Shown: positions 1-8,450, counted from the first letter of the stretch. The stretch: DNA of 64,000 nt from an uncultured Bacteroidales bacterium (GCA_902778625.1 CACYYM010000023.1:1-64000); one strand, 5' to 3'. Made by a program: numbers and translations. The notes: generated by a model not told the origin, from the letters alone.

Positions 1-255
1 AAATATCATTTGTGGCTGCAACTAAGCAGCTACATGTCTGATTGAAAAGACGCTTGTCCCGGACTGCTTTCAAATATCCATAGGATATTGACGGTTCGCA
101 TTCGATTATCTGTGTTGCCACAAACAATCGGCTTGTACTTGTTTCTTGTACTACAATCTCTGTCTATGTAAATCTTTCAAAGAACGTGCTCCACAAGAGA
201 GCGCATCAAAGGTCGGCCACCTCACGAAGAGGCGGCTTCACCTCATTTGCGGGTG
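1..255 (-). other. Probable leader of an rRNA operon running left out of the window
   Basis: No convincing ORF is present. Read on the minus strand, a strong promoter at 256-286 is followed at 173-185 by a GTTCTTTGAAAGA motif, which resembles the boxA antitermination element of Bacteroidetes rRNA leaders. The following bases are not coding in any obvious frame. A 16S gene would then start just outside the left edge, but none of its sequence is visible, so the rRNA assignment is an inference from the promoter plus boxA. The rest, 287-435, is AT-rich with an alternating TA/GC tract near 340-357 and shows nothing else. Confidence 0.45.
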
Positions 256-286
256 CAAAGGTACGCTTTTTCTGCGAATTGACAAA
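256..286 (-). promoter_or_regulatory. Consensus Bacteroidetes promoter directed leftward
   Basis: On the minus strand TTTG (283-286) and TACCTTTG (256-263) are separated by exactly 19 bp, matching the primary sigma factor consensus TTTG-N19-TAnnTTTG. It faces the boxA-like leader and therefore probably drives a stable RNA operon beyond the left edge. Confidence 0.7.
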
Positions 287-435
287 ACTTTTCGAGACTT
301 TTTTCAAAAAAAGATGCATTTTTGCCTCTTATACATTATATATTATATACGCGCGCGAAGAAAAGAAAGAAAAACGGCAGCTACTCAATGTAGAGAGACT
401 GCCGCTGATGTTATAGGAAAAGAATCTTAAGCGGA

Positions 436-2361
436 CTACTTCACCATGACTTTTTGTCTGTTCTTGATGTAAATGCCTTGAGCGGGCTTAGAGGGAAGCA
501 TGCGGCCTTGGAGATCGTAGAGAGTGGCCTCTCCCGTCTCCCCGAGGGGAGATGTGATGTCTGTTTCATAATCACGGAGGAGGATTCCCCTTTTGTTCAA
601 TGGAGGAACTCTTGTGCCGCCCTGATTGTATGGGTCGTCCCAGCGGACAAGCAAATAGGCTCGCAAAGCCCCTATGACACAAGATTCTTCGAATCGGCAA
701 TCATGTGTAATGTCAATGAAGTCAATATAGAAACCGTCAGGGTAATCGAACGTTTCGCTGACGTATGAGCCGATGAAGGAAATACCTGCAATGGAAACGG
801 TGTCGCGAGACAATCCTGTCAAGTCCAAGGTTCTGAGGTCGATGCTGAAGTCTTCGTTAGGCACTATAATATAAGGTATATGGGCCTGAGGCTGAAGTTC
901 TTGCTCAAAGATTATCTGTCCATCTTCGTACCTGTCGAGCCTGTAATACTTTCCTTTGCTTGCGTCTGGCTCTGTTGGCAGGATTATTGTTGCCATCTGC
1001 CCAGCGGTAAAGGCGACAGGTTCGCTGGCTACAGGCTTTTCCGGCCAGACATCATAGAGCACTTCGCCGTCGCGCTCGAAGTGGACAAGCATCGAGCGGT
1101 AGTGACGCTCACCGTATGACGCAGTCTTGACAAGGTTGGGGTTTGGCGGTCCGAAGAGACATTCGCCGTCATTCCATTCCGTGATACCTATTCCTTGAAT
1201 GATGCGGCCACCTTTCGTGTCAGTATTTCCTGGTTCATGAGGATCATAAGGAGCTTTGCCATCCAAATCTACATATTTCAATGGTCTTACACCTCCAAAA
1301 TCTCCCTCCTTTATTTCTTTTATTATGCCAAAGTAGTAATTATAAGGATACTCACCTGTTGAATTTGATTCCATTATATCGCGGTAATAAAGTCCCTTAC
1401 CAACGCTCCAATCGAATTGGTAGATTTCTGCTGAGCAGGGAAACTTCAAAAGACTTCCCCAGTTATCTTCATAAAACAAAGGGATATTGACTTCTACCGT
1501 ATTCTCATACATTCTTTCGCGCACAAGAAGGGAAAGAGAGTCCGTCCATGTCGGGCCATTGGTATAGACACACTTCAAAGGTACGTCGTCATATCTTTCG
1601 AGATATTCTCCTTGCACATAGTACTCTATTGTTTCAAAGTTCGGCGCCCATTCATTCCCGACCTCTGAGTACCAGTTGTCGTACTTCAAGGTATCTAGAC
1701 GAATCTCTGTCCACTTTGTTCCCTCGGGATAGTACTCGCCTTTCTTGAAGTCCGTCATATTGAAGACGGTCTCCCCATTTACCTCGCAATTCAGGAAAAG
1801 AATGTAAGCCCCTGTGCTACCAAACTGAAAATTATCGAGAGGACCAAGTTCACTGCCAATGCCTTCTATCCACCATCCAGACGGTAAAGTGTGAGCAACC
1901 CAGTTCACAAGAAGGCAATGTCTGCTTATGCCATTTGTCTTAGTAATACCGTTCCTGTTATTTCGCATCTCTATGTTCGATTCAGGACTGGAAACAGATG
2001 AAATAACCGTTGATGTGCCAACAGGAATTGTGAAGTCATAGAGGATGTAACTCTCTGTGGAACCGCTTGGAATGAAATAGACCTTCCCTTCTGACTCATG
2101 GAGAGCCATCTTGTATTCGGTTTGGTTATTGTAGTGTTCATTGAATGAATAAAACTTCTTACAGTTCTGTCCAGCTATCAAGGTGTCACCTTCAATGAAG
2201 TACTTGAACTCATAATCAGGAACTACATCAACGAACTCATTACTTTTATAAAACATGTTCCAAGCCTTCCCTTCCTCCACAAAAGGACGATACTCCAATT
2301 CTTCTTGTGCATAGAGACTTACTTGCACAATGAATAAGAAAAGTAAGATTGACTTTTTCAT
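436..2361 (-). CDS. Secreted protein with T9SS-like C-terminal tail, function unknown
   Basis: A 641-residue protein beginning with a clear signal peptide (MKKSILLFLFIVQVSLYAQ, cleavage after A18) followed by long beta-rich, aromatic-rich stretches. The last 30 or so residues (LYDLQGRMLP, then GIYIKNRQKVMVK) match the short C-terminal sorting tail common in Prevotella secreted and surface proteins (type IX secretion style), so export to the cell surface is likely. I recognise no catalytic motif. It stands alone: the next gene upstream (3348) is divergent and about 1 kb away. Base composition is more AT-rich than most of the window. Residues 1-200 could be an adhesin-like or peptidase-accessory fold, but nothing visible supports a specific function. 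Confidence 0.8.
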   Translation of the reverse strand: MKKSILLFLFIVQVSLYAQEELEYRPFVEEGKAWNMFYKSNEFVDVVPDYEFKYFIEGDTLIAGQNCKKFYSFNEHYNNQTEYKMALHESEGKVYFIPSGSTESYILYDFTIPVGTSTVISSVSSPESNIEMRNNRNGITKTNGISRHCLLVNWVAHTLPSGWWIEGIGSELGPLDNFQFGSTGAYILFLNCEVNGETVFNMTDFKKGEYYPEGTKWTEIRLDTLKYDNWYSEVGNEWAPNFETIEYYVQGEYLERYDDVPLKCVYTNGPTWTDSLSLLVRERMYENTVEVNIPLFYEDNWGSLLKFPCSAEIYQFDWSVGKGLYYRDIMESNSTGEYPYNYYFGIIKEIKEGDFGGVRPLKYVDLDGKAPYDPHEPGNTDTKGGRIIQGIGITEWNDGECLFGPPNPNLVKTASYGERHYRSMLVHFERDGEVLYDVWPEKPVASEPVAFTAGQMATIILPTEPDASKGKYYRLDRYEDGQIIFEQELQPQAHIPYIIVPNEDFSIDLRTLDLTGLSRDTVSIAGISFIGSYVSETFDYPDGFYIDFIDITHDCRFEESCVIGALRAYLLVRWDDPYNQGGTRVPPLNKRGILLRDYETDITSPLGETGEATLYDLQGRMLPSKPAQGIYIKNRQKVMVK

Positions 2362-2437
2362 AGTTCTTTATTTGTTTAGTTTCGCAATTCTGGGAGTAAA
2401 TTTATGTTTTATTGCAGTTGCTTCCAAAAAAAATCAC

Positions 2438-2489
2438 TCCCAAGTGCTCCCAACTTATGAAAGTTTTTATGTTTTGGGAGTAGTTGGGA
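2438..2489. promoter_or_regulatory. Nested inverted repeat of CTCCCAA half-sites with 10-bp phasing
   Basis: Two copies of TCCCAA lie 10 bp apart (2438 and 2448) and two of TTGGGA lie 10 bp apart (2474 and 2484). The two pairs are inverted around a 20-nt AT-rich centre. The array is about 77-128 bp upstream of the secreted protein that starts at 2361. Four helically phased half-sites suggest an operator, though an RNA hairpin is also possible. Confidence 0.35.
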
Positions 2490-2522
2490 ATAGAATTACT
2501 TGCCTGTTTTGTGAGAAAGGCA

Positions 2523-2640
2523 TAACTTTGCGGTTGAAAATATTAACAAGGAGTAGAGGAGTTTTTTCAGGAGAGACTCCTTTCCTCCTAAACTCCTTAG
2601 CCATGAAAATCCCAGTCGCGAGAAACTATCGCTAAAGCGT
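2523..2640 (+). other. Possible short structured transcript with GGAG/CTCC hairpins
   Basis: A TAACTTTG element (2523-2530) is followed by a stretch rich in GGAG and CTCC. These can form a closed GGAGTTT/AAACTCC stem enclosing AGGAG-AGA-CTCCT. A ten-codon ORF (MKIPVARNYR) follows and ends at 2634. The -33 box is poor, so transcription is uncertain. This may be a leader-peptide or small-RNA locus. The rest of 2362-2748 is AT-rich and shows no gene. Confidence 0.2.
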
Positions 2641-2748
2641 GTAAAATCCTTAATTTAGAACAACGGATTGAACTGATTAAACGGATTTGTCAACCGTTAA
2701 ACTTTTAAACTCTTAAACTTTTCAACTTTTTATAGGGGCGCGTCCCTA

Positions 2749-2854
2749 AAATCCACGTGAGGATTTGGCAAAATCCACAGGAGGATTTCATCAAATCCAC
2801 AGGAGGATTTCATCAAATCCACAGCAGGATTTGGGCAAATCCTCTGCAGGATTT
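2749..2854. repeat. 22-bp palindromic array, AAATCC family, five units
   Basis: Five units start at 2749, 2771, 2793, 2815 and 2837. Each is AAATCC(A/T), a 4-nt core, AGGATTT, then a 4-nt spacer. Cores in order are CGTG, CAGG, CAGG, CAGC and CTGC. Every arm pair is complementary except for an A-A pair next to the core in the first four units; the last unit is perfect. The array is preceded by a small AGGG/CCCT hairpin (2733-2746). It lies between the divergent genes ending at 2361 and starting at 3348. Confidence 0.9.
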
Positions 2855-2879
2855 TTCCGGGTTTTGCAAGTGATTGGAA

Positions 2880-3037
2880 AACAAAAAGACTGACAACAGA
2901 GAGCAGTCGTAATTTAATAACCAGTCAACTATATCTAGTCGTCAGACAGAAAACTGACAACCTAAATCAGCGAACTACAATTTGGAAAGGGCGCCTCCGC
3001 TGAGGTGACATTTCATGCCCTACCGACGACAAAGATA
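2880..3037 (-). ncRNA. Candidate small RNA of about 140 nt
   Basis: On the minus strand a TATCTTTG element (3030-3037) precedes a stretch with three hairpins. The first is GGGC/GCCC enclosing CCTC-AGCG-GAGG (2987-3020). The second is GTCAG/CTGAC near 2941-2958. The third is GACTG/CAGTC near 2888-2912, which is followed by T5-G-T4 and looks like an intrinsic terminator. No matching -33 box or ORF was seen. Nothing identifies it as a known RNA family. Confidence 0.3.
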
Positions 3038-3116
3038 CGAAGAAAAATTAAAACAGGAAAAGGAAAAGGCGTTTTTTTATGATTAGCCTGCGATTATACA
3101 TCTCAAGCACTTGTCC

Positions 3117-3178
3117 AAATCAACGTGTTGGGTTATCTAACTAAACGTGTTGGGTTATCCAATTAAACGTGTTGGGGT
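3117..3178. repeat. 22-bp array, CAA-CGTG-TTG family, three units
   Basis: CGTG cores at 3124, 3146 and 3168 are exactly 22 bp apart. Left arms end in AA or CAA and right arms begin TTGGG, with spacers ATCT and ATCC. Complementarity is limited to the inner bases. It lies 170 bp upstream of the lipoprotein gene at 3348; the intervening bases show no other signal. Confidence 0.8.
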
Positions 3179-3347
3179 TTGAGGACTGACGGGAGTGCTT
3201 CCCAAAACAACTGTTGGGCAGCGGCATTTTCCGTGCTGTGAGGCGATGGGAGGTCCGTGAAGCGAGAAATTATTCGGCGACTGGGCAATAAAAGCAGAGG
3301 CTGGGTCGTTCTATAAGAAAGACCAACCAAAAACATCATTACAGACC

Positions 3348-4064
3348 ATGAAAATGAGATTTCCCTTTCTCCTTCCGGAGAGATTGATGCGGCGCGCAAC
3401 CTTGATTCTGACGGCTGCGGTGCTGACGACGCTGACGGCTTGCCGAAACAACGAGACACACCGCACGCATCTGACGACGACGGAGATGGACTCCTACGGC
3501 AAGGCAATTGCCGGTCAGTATGAGGGCTCCTACATTATTCTGTGGTCGAACAGCACGATGCCTTGGCACGAGACGGAGGACGGACGCAAGACGAGAGAGA
3601 ATGTACGGGAAACGGTGGAGAATGTGAGCATCACCTTGACGGACAATTCCATGAGAAGCATCGCTTTCCACAAGTTCCCCATCCGTTTGCTGAGCAACAT
3701 CATTGAAGACGACGAGGCCCTGAAGGAAGCGCTTGCCGAGGTGCCGGACATGGACTTGACGACTCACTATGGCTGGACTCTCCACACGGACGAAGTGTCG
3801 CCCATCTGGGGCATGTATGACATGATGACGCCGCTGACGCTGACCTACGGCGGACAGGAACATACTATCATCCTGAAGTTCAAGAATGACGTGAGGCAGA
3901 TACTCGACAAGGCAAAGCTGGAAGGCAGCATGTGCTTCAGTCAGGTGAGAACCCTGCAGCTCAGCTTCGACGAGCTCCATGTGGACGGAGAACTGGTGCT
4001 GAAGGACGACTCGTGGGAGGCAAACGGCGGCGACCTGCTGGTTGTCTTCAGAATGAAGCAATAA
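3348..4064 (+). CDS. Putative lipoprotein, DUF4840-like
   Basis: A 238-residue protein with an N-terminal hydrophobic segment ending in the lipobox LTTLTAC, so it is probably lipidated at C32 and anchored in a membrane. The body resembles the Bacteroidales DUF4840 lipoproteins (GQYEGSYIILW early; FPIRLLSNIIEDDEALKEAL in the middle), which have no assigned function. An alternative start at 3387 (MRRATLIL) would give a more usual signal-peptide length; no ribosome-binding sequence decides between them. The gene is followed after 8 bp by a perfect hairpin at 4095-4112 that probably ends its transcript. It appears monocistronic. Confidence 0.65.
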   Translation: MKMRFPFLLPERLMRRATLILTAAVLTTLTACRNNETHRTHLTTTEMDSYGKAIAGQYEGSYIILWSNSTMPWHETEDGRKTRENVRETVENVSITLTDNSMRSIAFHKFPIRLLSNIIEDDEALKEALAEVPDMDLTTHYGWTLHTDEVSPIWGMYDMMTPLTLTYGGQEHTIILKFKNDVRQILDKAKLEGSMCFSQVRTLQLSFDELHVDGELVLKDDSWEANGGDLLVVFRMKQ

Positions 4065-4072
4065 GGGTATCA

Positions 4073-4112
4073 GACACGATGCGTCGCAATGGCAGACACG
4101 ATGTGTCGTGTC
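4073..4112 (+). terminator. Two-unit 22-bp palindromic array acting as hairpin terminator
   Basis: Two units start at 4073 and 4095: GACACGA-TGCG-TCGCAAT and GACACGA-TGTG-TCGTGTC. The last unit is a perfect 7-bp stem with a 4-nt loop. The first left arm and last right arm are also complementary. It starts 8 bp after the stop codon of the upstream lipoprotein; a T-rich stretch follows about 20 bp later. Confidence 0.7.
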
Positions 4113-4152
4113 TTATTGTATCACCTTTTTTCATTGTTTTTGAGCAACGTCG

Positions 4153-4183
4153 TTTCTCATGTCAAGAAAAAGCCGTATCTTTG
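4153..4183 (+). promoter_or_regulatory. Promoter of the sulfatase operon
   Basis: TTTC (4153-4156, one mismatch to TTTG), 19 bp, TATCTTTG (4176-4183). The ATG follows only 7 nt after the -7 element, so the mRNA would be leaderless or nearly so. This also rules out the longer ORF starting at 4089. Confidence 0.65.
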
Positions 4184-4190
4184 CATCACT

Positions 4191-5774
4191 ATGAAGAGAC
4201 ATTTCCTCCTTCGCTACGGCACGCTGGCTTCGGCCATGCTGCCCATTGTTCCCACTCTTGCCAAGGACAAGAAGGGGAACGTGGCTGTCGATAAGCGCGA
4301 ACAGCCGAATGTGATTATCCTCTATGCCGACGACCTAGGCTATGGCGACTTGGAGTGCTTTGGTGCTACAAGGGTGCAGACGCCGAACGTCAATGCGCTG
4401 GCAAAGAGCGGCATACGCTTTACGAATGTTCACGCGATTGCTGCCACGAGTACGCCTTCCAGATACGGTCTCTTGACGGGCGAGTATGCTTTCCGCCACG
4501 CTGGAACTGACATCGCGCGAGGTAATGCGGGGATGATTATCCGACCTGAGCAGTTCACGATTGCCGATGCTTTCAAGAACGCAGGTTACGCTACGGCGGC
4601 CATCGGCAAGTGGCATCTGGGCTTGGGCGACAAGGATGGCGAACAGGACTGGAACGCGCAGTTGCCTATGCACCTTGGCGACATCGGGTTCGACTACCAC
4701 TACATCATGGCTGCGACGGCTGACCGAACGCCTTGCGTCTTCATTGAACAAGGGCACGTTGCTAACTACGACCCGACCGCTCCGATACAGGTCAGCTACG
4801 AAGAGAACTTCCCTGGCGAGCCGACGGGCAAGGAGAATCCGGAGCTCCTCTACAACCTCAAAGCCAGTCACGGCCACAATCAGAGCATCGTGAACGGCAT
4901 CGGCCGAATCGGCTACATGAAGGGTGGCGGCAAGGCTCTCTGGAAGGATGAGAACATTGCCGACAGCATAGCAGCTCATGCGCTTGGCTTCATCCAAAAG
5001 CATCAGCAGGAGCCCTTCTTCATGTACCTCGCCACGAACGACGTGCACGTGCCTCGTTTCCCCCACGAACGCTTCAGGGGCAAAAACCCGATGGGCTTCA
5101 GGGGCGACGCCATCGCGCAATTCGACTGGACAGTCGGGCAGATTGTCGGCGAGCTGGAACGCTTGGGCTTGAGGAAGAACACCCTTATCATCCTCAGTAG
5201 CGACAACGGTCCGGTGGTGGATGACGGCTATCAGGACAGGGCTGTTGAACTGTTGGGCGACCACAAACCTGCTGGTCCGTATCGTGCCGGCAAGTATAGT
5301 ACGTTCGAAGGTGGCACGATAGTTCCGGCGATTGTGTCTTGGCCGAAGCGGGTCGAGGCTGGTCAGGAGTCGGATGCTCTTGTGTCGCAGATCGACTGGC
5401 TTGCTTCGTTGAGCGCTCTCGTGAAAGCGCGTATTCCCAAAGGTGGCGCGACAGACAGTCAGAACCGACTCGGCACGCTTCTCGGCGAGAACAAGGACGA
5501 CCGGCCGTACGTCTTGGAACAAGCTGCCAATCATACCATCTCGGTGAGGACAAGAATGTGGAAGTACATCCCGCCCAGCCAAGGTCCAGCCATCATTTCA
5601 GGTCCGAACATGGAGAGCGGCTACAGTCGCGAGCCTCAGCTCTACAATATGAGTCAGCCCTATGAACAGCAGAACGTGGCGCTCGAGCAACCCAAAGTCG
5701 TGTTCGAGATGCAGGCATATATAGAAAAGGAACGCGCGAAAGGCACGACCTACACGTCGCCCATCTCCAAATGA
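4191..5774 (+). CDS. Family S1 sulfatase, serine type, exported
   Basis: A 527-residue arylsulfatase-family enzyme. Metal-binding residues are visible in YADDLGYGD (about residues 45-53) and DNGP. The active-site motif S-T-P-S-R-Y-G-L-L-T-G has Ser87 as the residue converted to formylglycine, so activation would need an anaerobic sulfatase-maturating radical SAM enzyme (not in this window). The N-terminus (MKRHFLLRYGTLASAMLPIVPTLA) is a signal peptide, so it acts in the periplasm or outside. The start at 4191 is chosen because the promoter ends at 4183. It overlaps the next gene by 4 bp (ATGA), implying translational coupling in an operon with a phytase-like protein, GH16 and a D-Ala-D-Ala dipeptidase. 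Likely substrate is a sulfated host or algal glycan; the exact one cannot be told. Confidence 0.9.
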   Translation: MKRHFLLRYGTLASAMLPIVPTLAKDKKGNVAVDKREQPNVIILYADDLGYGDLECFGATRVQTPNVNALAKSGIRFTNVHAIAATSTPSRYGLLTGEYAFRHAGTDIARGNAGMIIRPEQFTIADAFKNAGYATAAIGKWHLGLGDKDGEQDWNAQLPMHLGDIGFDYHYIMAATADRTPCVFIEQGHVANYDPTAPIQVSYEENFPGEPTGKENPELLYNLKASHGHNQSIVNGIGRIGYMKGGGKALWKDENIADSIAAHALGFIQKHQQEPFFMYLATNDVHVPRFPHERFRGKNPMGFRGDAIAQFDWTVGQIVGELERLGLRKNTLIILSSDNGPVVDDGYQDRAVELLGDHKPAGPYRAGKYSTFEGGTIVPAIVSWPKRVEAGQESDALVSQIDWLASLSALVKARIPKGGATDSQNRLGTLLGENKDDRPYVLEQAANHTISVRTRMWKYIPPSQGPAIISGPNMESGYSREPQLYNMSQPYEQQNVALEQPKVVFEMQAYIEKERAKGTTYTSPISK

Positions 5775-6829
5775 AAACGCTCAAGTCCATCCTTTTGCTG
5801 CATTTGCTGCTGACGGTCTCCATGCTTTGTGCCCAAGAGGTGCAGAGCTTCAAGCAGCACAACATGAAGCGGTGGGGCATTCCTGCTGGTAATTACAGCG
5901 GCATCGCCCACATCAGCGGCGACCGCTATGCGCTCATCAGCGACAAGCAGACTGCCGACGGATGGACAGAAGTGAGCATCAGCTTCCTGCCCTCAGGCGA
6001 CATCGACAGGATGACATTCATTGCCCATCACTTCGACGACCAGACAAAAGGCAAGGCACGAGACAGCGAAGGCATCGTTTACGTGCCTGGACAAGGGTTC
6101 TTTGTCAGTGCCGAAAGCGACCAGAAGATACTTGAACTCAGCGAAGACGGCACGCCGACAGGCAGAAGTCTTGCTGTTCCGACATGCTTCGAGACTCAGA
6201 ACATCTTTCCCAACTACGGGTTCGAGGCGCTGACATATCATGTCGGGAAAGGCGTCTTCTGGACAACAACGGAGCAAGGACTAAGGTCGGATGTGGCAGC
6301 GCCAACAACCCTTGCTTCGCCCACGCCTGCACTGCTTCGCCTTCAAGCCTTTTCCTCCGACCTGCAACCTCTGCAGCAGTTCGCTTACACGACGGAAGCT
6401 CCAGTCACGAGCCACACACCCAAGCACTTCGCTTTCGGTGTGCCGGAGCTGCTTGCCCTGAATGATACGACGCTTATCGTCATGGAACGCGAGCTCAACA
6501 TGCCAAAGAACTACAACCGCAGCCAGTGTCGCATCCGTCTGTTCATCGTCAATCCAAGCCCCGACCGAGCCATCGCGGACACTTCCCTCCCACTTCGCGA
6601 AACAGACACGAACAGCTTCCTGCAGAAGACGCCACTCTTCGCCTTTCGCACAGGCATACGTCTGATGGGCAAAAAGAACTTCGCGAACTACGAGGGGATG
6701 TGCCTCGGGCCAAAGCTCGCAAACGGAGGGCAGACCGTCCTTCTCGTAGCTGACTCGCAGAATCGAGCCGGCAACTCGCTCTTTCACCTGAAGGATTACA
6801 TAAAAGTGCTCGTGATTTCAAACAAATAA
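5771..6829 (+). CDS. Phytase-like (PF13449-type) secreted protein
   Basis: A 352-residue protein with a signal peptide (MKTLKSILLLHLLLTVSMLCAQ) and the propeller-like repeats of the family called 'esterase-like activity of phytase': GNYSGIAHISGDRYALISDK, RDSEGIVYVPGQGFFVSAES, NYGFEALTYH and NYEGMCLGPKL. Members are predicted six-bladed propellers with uncertain substrates, so phytase activity should not be assumed. Its start codon overlaps the sulfatase stop. The next gene (GH16) begins 4 bp after it ends. Confidence 0.75.
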   Translation: MKTLKSILLLHLLLTVSMLCAQEVQSFKQHNMKRWGIPAGNYSGIAHISGDRYALISDKQTADGWTEVSISFLPSGDIDRMTFIAHHFDDQTKGKARDSEGIVYVPGQGFFVSAESDQKILELSEDGTPTGRSLAVPTCFETQNIFPNYGFEALTYHVGKGVFWTTTEQGLRSDVAAPTTLASPTPALLRLQAFSSDLQPLQQFAYTTEAPVTSHTPKHFAFGVPELLALNDTTLIVMERELNMPKNYNRSQCRIRLFIVNPSPDRAIADTSLPLRETDTNSFLQKTPLFAFRTGIRLMGKKNFANYEGMCLGPKLANGGQTVLLVADSQNRAGNSLFHLKDYIKVLVISNK

Positions 6830-6833
6830 AGAC

Positions 6834-7700
6834 ATGATGAAGATGAACAAGACTCTGGCTATCTGCCTGCTCATGGTGCTTTGCGCGACATCTTCTTCCG
6901 ACGTGATGGCGAAGGTTAAGAAACGTCGCGCATGTATTGAATTCTCGAAGAAAGAGCTGAAAAAAGCGCTGACATACGAACGAGAGGGCTGGCAGCTGGT
7001 GTGGCACGACGAGTTCGACGGGAAGGAGCTTTCCGATGTCTGGACCCGCATCCCACGTTTCAAGAACCCACCCGAATGGGATAAATTCATGAGCTCGCAC
7101 GACAAGCTCTACAAGGTGAAAGGCGGCAAGCTCATCCTCTACGGCTTGGTGAACGACTTTCTGCCAGAAGACACGGCCCACTTCCTGACTGGCGGCGTCT
7201 ATACTCGCGGCAAGATGTTGTTCCAGCGAGGCAGGATAGACATCCGCTTGAAGATGGACGATGCATCGGGTGCCTGGCCTGCTGCGTGGCTTTTACCTGA
7301 AGGCAGGTGGCCCGACGACGGTGAAATCGACATCATGGAAAGGTTGAACAGCGACGACTTTGCGCACCAAACGATTCATTCGAAGATTACCGAGTACGAC
7401 AAAGAGAAGAGGAAGACGCAGTCGTGGCACGAGACGGCACCCATCCGGAAAGGTGACTGGAACGTTTACAGCGTGGAGCTAACAGAAGATAGTGTCAACT
7501 TCATCATCAACGACAAACTGACCTTCACCTATCGCAAGGAGTCGCAGCACGGACCGGAACAGTTCCCTTACGACAAGCCGATGTATCTCCTGCTCGATAT
7601 GCAGCTGGGAGGTCATTGGGTGGGACCAATCAAACCGAAAGAGCTGCCGTATCGCTATCAGATTGACTACGTGAGATTCTACAAAAGACATGAGAAATAG
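6834..7700 (+). CDS. GH16 family beta-glucanase/galactanase-type glycoside hydrolase
   Basis: A 288-residue secreted enzyme. A signal peptide occupies about residues 1-26, then a GH16 jelly-roll domain (LVWHDEFDGKELSDVW) with the catalytic signature E164-I-D-I-M-E169, where the two Glu are nucleophile and acid/base. GRIDIRLKMDDASGAWPAAWLLP is typical of the family. GH16 enzymes retain configuration and cleave beta-1,3/1,4 glucans or galactans; the subfamily cannot be told by eye. Pairing with a sulfatase hints at a sulfated galactan or mixed glycan. A second start two codons on (MKMNK) is possible. It overlaps the following dipeptidase gene by 11 bp. Confidence 0.9.
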   Translation: MMKMNKTLAICLLMVLCATSSSDVMAKVKKRRACIEFSKKELKKALTYEREGWQLVWHDEFDGKELSDVWTRIPRFKNPPEWDKFMSSHDKLYKVKGGKLILYGLVNDFLPEDTAHFLTGGVYTRGKMLFQRGRIDIRLKMDDASGAWPAAWLLPEGRWPDDGEIDIMERLNSDDFAHQTIHSKITEYDKEKRKTQSWHETAPIRKGDWNVYSVELTEDSVNFIINDKLTFTYRKESQHGPEQFPYDKPMYLLLDMQLGGHWVGPIKPKELPYRYQIDYVRFYKRHEK

Positions 7701-8364
7701 TTTGTTTATATCGCTTGTTTTGCTGATGGTTTCGACGGCTTGTCTTGCCCAGCAGAGCGCGACGGCAAAGCGGATGGCTGAGCAGGGACTTGTTGATATT
7801 CTGTCGGTCGATTCCACGATTCAAGTGAGCCTGATGTACGCTCGACCTGACAACTTCACCGGCAAGATACTTTACACCGACCTTCGCGAAGCGTATCTCC
7901 ACCCGAAAGCTGCTGCCGCGTTGGCCCGTGCCCAACAAGCTCTCAGGAAACTTCACCCGGAGCTGAGCCTGAAGATTTATGACGCGACACGCCCGATGAG
8001 CGTTCAACAGAAGATGTGGAACACGGTGGCGGGCACGAAACAGCAGAACTACGTGAGCAACCCCCGCAATGGCGGCGGCATGCACAACTACGGTCTGGCG
8101 GTCGATATAACGCTCTGCAAGGCTGCCACAGGCGATACTCTCGACATGGGCACCAAGGTGGATTTCCTCGGTTCATACGCCCATATTGATGACGAGGCAG
8201 GTCTCGTTGCCAAGCACATCATTTCGAAAGAGGCGAAACAAAACAGGGAATTGCTCCGAAAAGTGATGTCGGAAGCCGGTTTCAAGCCGTTAAGGACAGA
8301 GTGGTGGCACTTCAACCTCGTCTCCCGGGCTGAAGCAAAAGCACATTACAAAGCGGTGAAGTAG
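7690..8364 (+). CDS. D-alanyl-D-alanine dipeptidase, peptidase family M15D
   Basis: A 224-residue VanX/DdpX-type zinc dipeptidase. Zn ligands fit H132 and D139 in GGGMHNYGLAVDIT and H207 in EWWHF, with E204 as catalytic base. IYDATRPMSVQQKMW is the usual Arg-containing substrate loop. A signal peptide ending LACLAQQ (about residue 20) places it in the periplasm, where it would cleave D-Ala-D-Ala from peptidoglycan turnover. Nothing nearby suggests vancomycin resistance. Last gene of the operon: the stop codon is followed within 3 bp by the palindromic array at 8367-8450. Confidence 0.85.
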   Translation: MRNSLFISLVLLMVSTACLAQQSATAKRMAEQGLVDILSVDSTIQVSLMYARPDNFTGKILYTDLREAYLHPKAAAALARAQQALRKLHPELSLKIYDATRPMSVQQKMWNTVAGTKQQNYVSNPRNGGGMHNYGLAVDITLCKAATGDTLDMGTKVDFLGSYAHIDDEAGLVAKHIISKEAKQNRELLRKVMSEAGFKPLRTEWWHFNLVSRAEAKAHYKAVK

Positions 8365-8366
8365 AA

Positions 8367-8450
8367 AACACGGCACGTCGAATTTACAAACACGGCACGT
8401 CGAATTTACAAACACGACACGTCGAATTTACAAACACGGCACGTCGTGTT
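8367..8450. terminator. Four-unit 22-bp palindromic array between convergent genes
   Basis: Units start at 8367, 8389, 8411 and 8433. Left arms are AACACGG or AACACGA and cores are CACG. The three internal right arms are TCGAATT with spacer TACA. The last right arm is TCGTGTT, complementary to the left arm that opens the array. It fills the whole gap: it begins 2 bp after the stop at 8364 and ends inside the stop codon of the minus-strand gene at 8449. A bidirectional terminator is likely. Confidence 0.85.

Noticed and set aside
146..430. 94-codon open frame at the left edge (plus strand)
   Set aside because: It crosses the minus-strand promoter and boxA-like element, has no promoter or ribosome-binding sequence of its own, and its residues show no family likeness.
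2749..2854. CRISPR array
   Set aside because: The units are contiguous 22-bp palindromes with 4-nt junctions and no unique spacers of about 30 bp; no cas genes are present.
7690..8364. Vancomycin-resistance vanX
   Set aside because: The protein is of that family but has a signal peptide and sits in a glycan operon without vanH or vanA-type genes.
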